Positions 1 to 5,138 of a stretch of DNA of 5,888 nt are shown one piece after another. The position numbers and the translations under genes are program-made. The notes below the pieces were generated by a model. It searched no databases. It worked only from the letters and a program-made list of their open reading frames with translations, and had not been told where the DNA came from. The DNA is taken from assembly GCA_007128525.1 (NCBI GenBank), contig SKXG01000032.1, positions 1 to 5,888 on the forward strand, given 5' to 3'. The DNA comes from Pseudomonadales bacterium. Its GTDB lineage: Bacteria > Pseudomonadota > Gammaproteobacteria > Pseudomonadales > Azotimanducaceae. The stretch's first letter is position 1. Each line of letters starts with the position of its first letter.

Positions 1-1
1 T

Positions 2-862
2 TACGCACCACAGCGTCTCGACACCGCTCGGGAGACCCTGGCACGTGCGGAGGCGGCTCTGGCCGAGGCGCGCTATGAGACGGAAGGTCCGCGTCTGCTG
101 GCCCGTCAGGCCCGCGAGCAGGCCAGCCATGCGCGTTACCTCAGCGACCGTATCCGCAACGCCCGGGGTCGTGGCGAACAGGAACAACTCCTGCTGAGCA
201 TGGAAGCGCCCATATTGGAAATCGCCGAAATGCTCAACGTCGACCCCGACCTGTCTGCCGGCACGGCCGCCACAGTCACCGATATTCTGAACGAGATCCG
301 GCGCCTGCAGCGCGAACTGGAACGCGCCGAACTCAGCGTGCAGGAACGCGATGAACGCATCAGCTCGCTGCAGCGGATGCTGGGCGGGGCAACACAGGAA
401 CGCATTGCGCTCAGCTCCCTGCTCAGCGAGCAACAGCAGCGCCGGGAACGGCTGGAACACGCAGAAGGGCTTTTCCGGCACGACGAGGCTGAAGTTCTGC
501 GCAGCGGCAACAGCCTGATCCTGCGCTTGATCGGCCTGAACTTCGCCACCGGCAGCGATCGCCTCGAGAGCGCGCATGAGTCCCTGCTGGAACGGGCCCT
601 GGATGCCATCAGTCAGTTTCCACACGCGGTGATCACCGTCGAAGGGCACACCGACTCGGTCGGCAATGCGGCCGACAATCTGGCGCTGTCCGAGCGGCGT
701 GCCCATGCCGTGCGCAACTGGCTGATCGAAGACGGCGGTTTCGATGAGGATCGAATTGGTGCCGCGGGCTATGGCGAGAATTTTCCGGTGGCGAGCAATG
801 AAAGCGCCAGCGGCCGGGCCCGCAACCGCCGGATCGACCTGGTCATTTCCGGTATCGAATAA
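2..862 (+). CDS. OmpA-family protein with DUF4398-like N-terminal region (5' end missing)
   Basis: The frame is open from the first bases of the window to the TAA at 860-862, giving 286 visible residues. The true start and any signal peptide or lipobox lie to the left. Visible residues about 1-60 are Ala/Arg/Glu-rich helix of the DUF4398 type found ahead of OmpA domains. Residues about 95-157 look like coiled coil rich in Glu, Arg and Gln. Residues about 158-286 form an OmpA C-terminal domain with the motif EGHTDSVG and then LSERRAHAV. Asp218 and Arg233 (visible numbering) match the E. coli OmpA Asp241/Arg256 pair that binds diaminopimelate in peptidoglycan; NRRIDLVI closes the domain. It probably anchors the envelope to peptidoglycan from the periplasmic side. 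An internal ATG at 200 exists, but the in-frame upstream sequence fits the domain, so it is not the start. It converges on oxyR with a 17-bp gap. Confidence 0.9.
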   Translation, partial: YAPQRLDTARETLARAEAALAEARYETEGPRLLARQAREQASHARYLSDRIRNARGRGEQEQLLLSMEAPILEIAEMLNVDPDLSAGTAATVTDILNEIRRLQRELERAELSVQERDERISSLQRMLGGATQERIALSSLLSEQQQRRERLEHAEGLFRHDEAEVLRSGNSLILRLIGLNFATGSDRLESAHESLLERALDAISQFPHAVITVEGHTDSVGNAADNLALSERRAHAVRNWLIEDGGFDEDRIGAAGYGENFPVASNESASGRARNRRIDLVISGIE

Positions 863-879
863 GGCGCGGCAGGGCTGGA

Positions 880-1767
880 TCAGACAGTTGCCCGGCAACC
901 GTCCTGCAGAATGCCGGACAACTGCTGCAGCAGTGCGAGCCGGGGCGAACTGCTGCGCCAGGCCAGGCCGATGTCCCGCCCCGGCACTTGCCCATCGAAC
1001 GGAATATAACGCACGTTGGCTTGCGCTGAATGTATGGCCAGCTCCGGCATCAGCGTCACGCCGATATTGGCCGCTACCATCTGGCGCAGGGTTTCGATGC
1101 TGGTCGCCCTGAAGTTTGTATTTTCCACCGCATTGTTCGAGCGACACACCGACAGCGCCTGATCGCGCAGGCAGTGACCATCCTCCAGCAGCAGCACCTC
1201 TTCCTGATCCAGATCCTTGAGGGTTACATGGCGCTGACCCGCCTTCGGATGCTGGTCTGAGACCGCCAGATAGAAAGGCTCGAAGTACAGCCGGGTCTCA
1301 TCGATGTTGTCTTCTTCCAACGGCAGCGCCGCTATCACCGCATCAAGTTCGCCACTCTTGAGCATGGCACTGATCACGGCCGTCTGCCCTTCGGTGAGCT
1401 GAATGCGCAGATTCGGGAAGTGTTCTCGAATGCACGGCAGAATCCGCGGCAGCAGATGCGGTGCCACCGTTGGAATAATGCCAAGCCGGAAGTTGCCACC
1501 CAACGGGTCGCGCGACTCCTCGGCCGTCTGCACCAACTGCTCGACTTCGCGCAGGATGACTCGGGCCCGGGCCACAATGGACTCGCCGATTGGCGTCAGG
1601 ATGACCTGGCGGTTGGTGCGCTCGATCAGCGTCACACCCAGAAACTCTTCCAGCTTCTTGATCTGCGTGGACAAGGTCGGCTGGCTGACAAAACAGGCTT
1701 CCGCGGCACGGCCAAAGTGCAGGTGTTCGGCAACAGCGACCAGGTAGCGTAAATCTCTGAGATTCAT
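880..1767 (-). CDS. oxyR: OxyR, LysR-type hydrogen peroxide-sensing transcriptional regulator
   Basis: This 295-residue LysR-family regulator has an N-terminal winged helix-turn-helix (residues about 1-60, beginning MNLRDLRYLVAVAEHLHFGR) and a C-terminal sensing domain. The segment LLLEDGHCLRDQALSVC carries Cys199 and Cys208, at exactly the E. coli OxyR numbers; in the family these form a disulfide on H2O2 exposure and activate catalase, peroxiredoxin and related genes. His198, Arg201, Asp202 and the following FRATSIETLRQMVA are also conserved. E. coli Cys180 is His180 here. The frame stays open upstream for 33 more codons, but those residues do not resemble OxyR, so the ATG at 1765-1767 is chosen. 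Only a weak AGGA (1781-1784) precedes it, 13 nt away. It is divergent from the pseudouridine synthase gene (86 bp between starts). OxyR genes often repress themselves, but I see no clear OxyR box here. Confidence 0.96.
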   Translation of the reverse strand: MNLRDLRYLVAVAEHLHFGRAAEACFVSQPTLSTQIKKLEEFLGVTLIERTNRQVILTPIGESIVARARVILREVEQLVQTAEESRDPLGGNFRLGIIPTVAPHLLPRILPCIREHFPNLRIQLTEGQTAVISAMLKSGELDAVIAALPLEEDNIDETRLYFEPFYLAVSDQHPKAGQRHVTLKDLDQEEVLLLEDGHCLRDQALSVCRSNNAVENTNFRATSIETLRQMVAANIGVTLMPELAIHSAQANVRYIPFDGQVPGRDIGLAWRSSSPRLALLQQLSGILQDGCRATV

Positions 1768-1853
1768 GACAATGCTTGATTCCTGTACCTGTGCAGCGGC
1801 GGCTTGCCATAGTCTGGCCGTAGCCAGTGCCCGATTCCAATCACCGAGCCACC
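1768..1853. promoter_or_regulatory. Divergent intergenic region between oxyR and the pseudouridine synthase gene
   Basis: These 86 bp separate two divergent start codons and so should contain both promoters. I looked for sigma70 hexamers at 16-18 bp spacing on both strands and found none that was convincing. The tetrad pattern of an OxyR site (ATAG-N7-CTAT repeats) is not complete: one ATAG occurs near 1809 with no properly spaced partner. The region is called from gene layout only. Confidence 0.4.
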
Positions 1854-2552
1854 ATGCCTCTGCCACTATCCATTATTTATCAGGACGACGATTTGCTGGT
1901 CATCAACAAGCCCAGTGGCATCGCTCTGTTTGCCGACCGCAGCGGTAGTGACGATCTCTGGTCGATCCTGCGCGATCAGATTCCAGGCACACTGTATCAG
2001 GTTCACCGGCTCGACAAAGGTACCAGCGGTGTACTGCTGCTCGCGCGCCGGCCGGAAGTACAGGCCCGCTTAAACCGCGCCTTCAACAAACGCGACGTGC
2101 GCAAATTCTACCTGGCCAGAGTGCTCGGCACGCCGGATATACGTGGCAGCGCACGCATTGATCTGGCGCTGCGCAAAGGTCGCAAAAGTCGCTTCCGCGT
2201 CGCCGGGCCGCGTGAGCAGATCCGTTTTCAGCAAAGCCGCTGGTCGCTACCCTCGCAGCATCAGGATCCGGAAGGCTTGCCCAGCCTGACGCGTGTTCGC
2301 GTTCTGCAGCCGGGTGAGCACGCACTACTGTTGCTGCAGCCGGAGACCGGCCGCAGCCATCAGCTCCGCGTGCATCTGAGTTGGATCGGCCATCCGATTC
2401 TGGGGGATCACCTGTACGGCCGTCCCAATGACCCGGCACAGCAGTTTACGCGACTGGCCCTGCACGCTCACAGCCTGCTGATACCCGGAGCGGATGGCAG
2501 GCTGCGCCGTTTCATCGCATCGGCGCCGGCAGACATCGTGGGCAACGACTGA
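1854..2552 (+). CDS. RluA-family RNA pseudouridine synthase (no S4 domain)
   Basis: The 232-residue product isomerises uridine to pseudouridine in rRNA or tRNA; which site cannot be told from sequence. Landmarks in order: DDDLLVINKPSGI near residues 11-23, the active-site motif VHRLDKGTSG with the catalytic aspartate at residue 54, KFYLARV (residues 84-90) with the conserved tyrosine, the motif GRSHQLRVHL (about 166-175) and GHPILGDHLYG (about 179-189). The length is close to RluA (219 residues), and there is no N-terminal S4 domain as in RluC or RluD. The ATG at 1854 is preferred because it puts the conserved IIYQDDDLLVINKP block right at the N-terminus, as in relatives; a GTG at 1827 in the same frame would add nine residues, and neither has a strong ribosome binding site. 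A linker of about 40 residues after the LRKGRKSRFRVAGP segment is Gln/Ser-rich. It converges on the cytochrome c5 gene with a 19-bp gap. Confidence 0.93.
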   Translation: MPLPLSIIYQDDDLLVINKPSGIALFADRSGSDDLWSILRDQIPGTLYQVHRLDKGTSGVLLLARRPEVQARLNRAFNKRDVRKFYLARVLGTPDIRGSARIDLALRKGRKSRFRVAGPREQIRFQQSRWSLPSQHQDPEGLPSLTRVRVLQPGEHALLLLQPETGRSHQLRVHLSWIGHPILGDHLYGRPNDPAQQFTRLALHAHSLLIPGADGRLRRFIASAPADIVGND

Positions 2553-2571
2553 ACAGTCGGGCGGCAGGCTG

Positions 2572-2952
2572 CTACTGACTGCGTTCGACCATGTAATCCA
2601 CCGCATCGATCAGCTCTTGATCGGTGCACTGCATGCACAGCCCCTTGGCCGGCATGCCGGGCGGCATGCCTTCGATGGTGTGCCGGATCAAAACGTCCCG
2701 GCCCTGAGCAATACGCGGCCGCCAGGCGTCGACATCACCCGTTCGCGGTGCACCGGCAGCCCCAGCGGTGTGGCAGGAAAAGCAGAAGCGCTGGTAAACC
2801 TGCTCACCGGACTGCGCCTCCCGCTCACCATCGGCAGAACCGCAACCCGACAGGCCCAGCACCGCCGCCAGCAACCAAAGACCCGGCTGACGCCGGACAA
2901 CCCGGATCAGCCCTGCCAACCGCACCCACCTTTCCCGAGACGCGCAATGCAT
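2572..2952 (-). CDS. Cytochrome c5-type monoheme lipoprotein
   Basis: This 126-residue class I cytochrome c most likely carries electrons in the periplasm while tethered to a membrane by lipid. After a basic N-region comes the hydrophobic core WLLAAVLGLSG and a lipobox LSGC with Cys37 as the lipidation site. The heme is attached by CFSCH (Cys57, Cys60, His61). The C-terminal GMPAKGLCMQC has the probable axial ligand Met100 and the Cys106/Cys109 pair that forms the disulfide typical of cytochrome c5; DQELIDAVDYMV is the family's last helix. The start at 2952 is supported by a strong ribosome binding site. The stretch of about 24 residues before the hydrophobic core is long for a lipoprotein signal. 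It is divergent from the lpxR-like gene (92 bp) and convergent with the pseudouridine synthase gene. Its redox partner cannot be inferred from the neighbours. Confidence 0.92.
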   Translation of the reverse strand: MHCASRERWVRLAGLIRVVRRQPGLWLLAAVLGLSGCGSADGEREAQSGEQVYQRFCFSCHTAGAAGAPRTGDVDAWRPRIAQGRDVLIRHTIEGMPPGMPAKGLCMQCTDQELIDAVDYMVERSQ

Positions 2953-3044
2953 ACCAAACAGACTCCTTTGCCAGAGATCGTTCGAAGACTAAAGTGTACC
3001 CCAGGCGAACCGCATTGGGCGGGAACGCGATAGAATGCACCGCC
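2953..3044. promoter_or_regulatory. Divergent intergenic region between cytochrome c5 and lpxR-like genes
   Basis: These 92 bp lie between two outward-facing starts and must supply both promoters. On the plus strand, TTGCCA (2968-2973), a 16-bp spacer and TAAAGT (2990-2995) form a possible but weak sigma70 promoter. TAGAAT (3031-3036) resembles a -10 box but has no good -35 partner and sits only 8 nt before the ATG. On the minus strand TACACT (complement of about 2994-2999) could be a -10 for the cytochrome. None of these is strong enough to assert. Confidence 0.4.
2963..2969 (-). promoter_or_regulatory. Ribosome binding site of the cytochrome c5 gene
   Basis: The minus strand reads AAAGGAG here, with 10 nt to the ATG at 2952. 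It is the strongest Shine-Dalgarno sequence in the window, and it fixes the cytochrome start despite the unusually long N-region of its signal peptide. Confidence 0.75.
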
Positions 3045-4022
3045 ATGAGCCTGAAACACATTCGCATCTGGCTGGCAGTCGGCCTGCTCACCGTATCGCC
3101 TGCACTGAGCGCCACTAATATTCTGAACGTCGTCGTCGAAAACGACGCTTTTGCCCGTACCGACAGGTACTACAGCAGCGGCATGCTGATCTCCTGGCTG
3201 CGCACGGCCAACGCCGCACCGGACAGCGCACACCAGCTGGCCAACTGGCTGGCACCTGACTACCGCAGGGAGCGTCTGCAATGGTCTTTGGCACTCGCGC
3301 AGGAAATCTATACACCGGAAGACATTGAAGCCAGCCCGGCACCGGCCGACGACCGCCCCTATGCCGGCTATCTGTATGGCACCGCGCAGATCAGTATCGA
3401 TCAGTACCGCTATCGCGACAGCTGGCACCTGAGTCTCGGTATCGTCGGGCCGTCCAGCCGCGCTGATCGTATGCAGGAACGGCTGCATGAACAGATCAAG
3501 TCCGACCTGCCCCAAGGCTGGGACGATCAGTTGCGCGATGAATTTATCGTCAACGCCGGCGTTGAACGGCAGTGGATCGGCCTGCCCAAAGCGCAGGGCG
3601 ACCAGCTTCAGATAGATCTGCTACCGCACCTCGGTGGCGCCGTCGGTAATCTGATGACCTATCTAAACGCCGGCTTCATCATTCGTCTGGGCAGCGGACT
3701 CACAGACGATTACGGCCCGCCCCGCCTGCGGCCCAATCTGCCGCAGGGCGCCACCTATGCCCGCCGCAGCGACTTACGTTGGTATGTCTACCTCGGCGCC
3801 GACGGCCGCTATATGGCGCGTAATCTGTTCCTGGATGGCAATACCCGAAAGTCGAGCCCGAGCGTCGAACGCAAGCCCTGGGTACTCGATTCCCAGATTG
3901 GTGCTGTGTTCATGATTGGCGCCTGGCGTCTCAATTACAGTTACGTTTTGCGCAGCAAGGAGTACGTCGGGCAGGATTATCGAGCACGGTTTGGGTCGTT
4001 GAGCCTGGCGTATCAGTTTTGA
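3045..4022 (+). CDS. lpxR: LpxR-like outer-membrane lipid A 3'-O-deacylase (DUF2219 family)
   Basis: The 325-residue precursor has a signal peptide (IRIWLAVGLLTVSPALSA, cleavage near residues 22-23) and a mature part of about 302 residues, close to the 296 of Salmonella LpxR. LpxR is a Ca2+-dependent 12-stranded barrel that removes the 3' acyloxyacyl group of lipid A. By alignment from memory, VVVENDAF supplies Asn33/Asp34 (Salmonella Asn9/Asp10), DRYYSSG puts Ser44 at the Thr34 position, and ERLHEQIKSDLPQGWDDQL supplies His148, the catalytic His122. Further family blocks are AQEIYTP, DRPYAGYLYG and LGIVGP. The protein ends in SLSLAYQF with a terminal Phe, the usual outer-membrane barrel signal. 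The frame is open far upstream, but the ATG at 3045 is the one directly ahead of the signal peptide; its ribosome binding site is weak. Substrate specificity is inferred from the family. Confidence 0.88.
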   Translation: MSLKHIRIWLAVGLLTVSPALSATNILNVVVENDAFARTDRYYSSGMLISWLRTANAAPDSAHQLANWLAPDYRRERLQWSLALAQEIYTPEDIEASPAPADDRPYAGYLYGTAQISIDQYRYRDSWHLSLGIVGPSSRADRMQERLHEQIKSDLPQGWDDQLRDEFIVNAGVERQWIGLPKAQGDQLQIDLLPHLGGAVGNLMTYLNAGFIIRLGSGLTDDYGPPRLRPNLPQGATYARRSDLRWYVYLGADGRYMARNLFLDGNTRKSSPSVERKPWVLDSQIGAVFMIGAWRLNYSYVLRSKEYVGQDYRARFGSLSLAYQF

Positions 4023-4037
4023 AGGTGTACGCCCACA

Positions 4038-4358
4038 CTACTCGAGTGTTTGGATATAGGCGACCACATCCCGTACGGCCTGCGCGTCCGGCAGCATTCG
4101 CGCCATTTGCGCCATCTGCCGGCCGTAAACGTCACCCTCAACGCCACGTGTACCGTTGCGGAAGTTCTCCATCTGCCGGACCAGATACCAATCGTACTGC
4201 CCCTGAAGCCGGGGTGCGTTCATGGCAGGCAGGCCTTCAGCGTTGGCGCCATGACAGGCCTGACAAGTCCGATAGTGCTCCTGACCCCGAGCCTCATCGC
4301 CAGCAGCGCCTTGCGCAGTTTTTGTCAAAGCCCCGGGACGACATCCAGTCTTCGGCAA
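4038..4358 (-). CDS. Class I cytochrome c domain, probably 5'-truncated (no signal peptide)
   Basis: The reading frame encodes a well-formed small cytochrome c domain: GDEARGQEHYRTCQACHGANAEG carries the heme motif Cys32-Gln-Ala-Cys35-His36 (counted from a TTG at 4358). It is followed by APRLQGQYDWYLVRQMENFRNG, YGRQMAQMARML with Met82 or Met85 as axial ligand, and DVVAYIQTLE as the final helix. This resembles the c553-type domains found alone or attached to oxidase subunit II. What is missing is the export signal: the frame continues upstream only to a stop at 4431-4433, and those residues are polar. Without export the heme cannot be attached by the periplasmic maturation system. Only TTG codons (4358, 4328) can serve as starts and neither has a ribosome binding site. 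The 5' part lies over the start of the YiiX-like gene on the other strand. It is either a remnant or a non-functional gene; the domain call is firm, the gene boundary is not. Confidence 0.75.
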   Translation of the reverse strand: MPKTGCRPGALTKTAQGAAGDEARGQEHYRTCQACHGANAEGLPAMNAPRLQGQYDWYLVRQMENFRNGTRGVEGDVYGRQMAQMARMLPDAQAVRDVVAYIQTLE

Positions 4359-5041
4359 CGGTCGACATCGAGAAAATCGGCAAGTCTCTACGAGCGGGTG
4401 ATGTGCTCCTGGTGGATGGGACCAGCAGGATCAGTAGCGCCATAAAGTATCTGACCCAATCAACCTGGTCGCATGCTGCGCTATGCGCCGGGGCGGCCCT
4501 GGAGCCAAAAGGCACAGAACCCGGAGAGCGCCTGCTGCTGGAAGCAGACATTAACGAAGGCGTGCGCAGTGTATCTCTCAGCCGTTATGGCAACTTCCAT
4601 ACCCGTATCTGTCGCCCGATAGGCTTGAGTGAAAGTGACGTAGAAGCCGTGGTCAACTACATGTGCCAGCGCCTGGGTCATCAGTATGATCTGAAGAATA
4701 TCTTCGACCTGGCCAGATATCTCATCCAGACGCCACCGGTTCCGGCGCGATATAGACGCCGCCTCGTGGCACTCGGCAGCGGCGACCCGACACGCGCCAT
4801 CTGTTCATCGCTCATTGCCCAGGCGTTCCAGTCTATTCATTACCCCATACTGCCATACGTACAAGCCCAAGATTCTGAGGTGGCCAAGTATCCACGGGAA
4901 CTTCTAGAGCTGCGCCATCACAGCCTGTTTGTTCCGCGTGACTTCGATATTTCGCCGTATTTTCAGATCATCAAACCAACGATCGAGCACAACTTCGACT
5001 TTCGTGCACTGAGCTGGCAGACCGAAGACGAGAGATCGTAA
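4322..5041 (+). CDS. YiiX/YebB-like NlpC/P60-type cysteine hydrolase (start uncertain)
   Basis: A permuted papain-like (NlpC/P60 superfamily) protein of the YiiX/YebB-like kind; family members are thought to be amidases or thioesterases acting on cell-wall or lipid substrates, but the substrate here is unknown. Counting from a TTG at 4322 (239 residues): GDVLLVDGTSRISSAIKYL leads into WSHAAL with the catalytic His51, LLLEADINEGVRSV has Glu74, LGHQYDLKNIFDLARYL is a family block, and TRAICSSLIAQAF holds the catalytic Cys161; RHHSLFVPRDFDISPYF follows. Family resemblance begins near 4300-4310 (LAQFLSKP). The frame stays open leftwards to a TTG at 4019 that overlaps the lpxR stop, but those 97 codons are the antisense of the cytochrome gene and look non-native. 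In-frame candidate starts are TTG 4322, GTG 4214 and TTG 4019; none has a ribosome binding site, so the native 5' end may be lost. Confidence 0.82.
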   Translation: MSKPRDDIQSSATVDIEKIGKSLRAGDVLLVDGTSRISSAIKYLTQSTWSHAALCAGAALEPKGTEPGERLLLEADINEGVRSVSLSRYGNFHTRICRPIGLSESDVEAVVNYMCQRLGHQYDLKNIFDLARYLIQTPPVPARYRRRLVALGSGDPTRAICSSLIAQAFQSIHYPILPYVQAQDSEVAKYPRELLELRHHSLFVPRDFDISPYFQIIKPTIEHNFDFRALSWQTEDERS

Positions 5042-5138
5042 TACACCCAATCCGATTAGCGAGTCGCATAGCCTGTTGCGCTGCAGCAAGCGCGCCCAGT
5101 GCCAAACAGTTTTTATTCATATCCGTTTGTCTGCCTGG
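5042..5138. other. Convergent intergenic gap, no clear terminator
   Basis: These 97 bp separate the 3' ends of the YiiX-like and MmgE/PrpD genes, and form the widest gap in the window. GCGCTG (5078-5083) can pair with CAGTGC (5097-5102) with one wobble, and a run of five T occurs at 5110-5114. The run starts seven bases after the stem and the loop is 13 nt, so this is a poor intrinsic terminator. I see no gene or repeat in it. Confidence 0.4.

Noticed and set aside
200..862. OmpA-family gene starting at the ATG at 200
   Set aside because: The frame is open to the window edge and the upstream residues have the DUF4398 character expected ahead of this OmpA domain, so the gene begins outside the window.
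887..899. Hairpin GTTGCCCGGCAAC just inside the oxyR stop codon
   Set aside because: The stem is only 5 bp with a 3-nt loop, and no T-run follows on either strand.
921..934. Perfect 14-bp palindrome ACTGCTGCAGCAGT near the 3' end of oxyR
   Set aside because: It falls in codons for a Leu/Gln-rich helix (LLQQL), where such repeats arise readily; there is no loop or T-run, so it is not a terminator, and I have no reason to call it an operator.
1809..1830. ATAG with a following TAG, as a possible OxyR binding site upstream of oxyR
   Set aside because: OxyR sites need ATAG-N7-CTAT tetrads repeated at regular spacing; only one tetrad is present and its partner does not match.
1768..1866. 33-codon N-terminal extension of OxyR
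   Set aside because: OxyR proteins begin at MNLRDLRYL; the extension has no family resemblance and overlaps the divergent gene's start region.
2748..3044. 99-codon N-terminal extension of the lpxR-like frame
   Set aside because: It would place the clear signal peptide inside the protein and runs antisense to the cytochrome c5 gene.
4035..4049. Inverted repeat ACACT-ACTCG-AGTGT over the cytochrome c stop codon as a terminator for lpxR
   Set aside because: The stem has 5 bp and is followed by only three T, too weak to assert as an intrinsic terminator.
4294..4551. Minus-strand frame containing MALLILLVPSTRSTSPA, which looks like a signal peptide for the cytochrome c
   Set aside because: It is in a different frame from the cytochrome, would need a frameshift over about 100 nt of unrelated sequence, and is the exact antisense of the conserved YiiX block GDVLLVDGTSRISSAIKYL. 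Coincidence is the better explanation.
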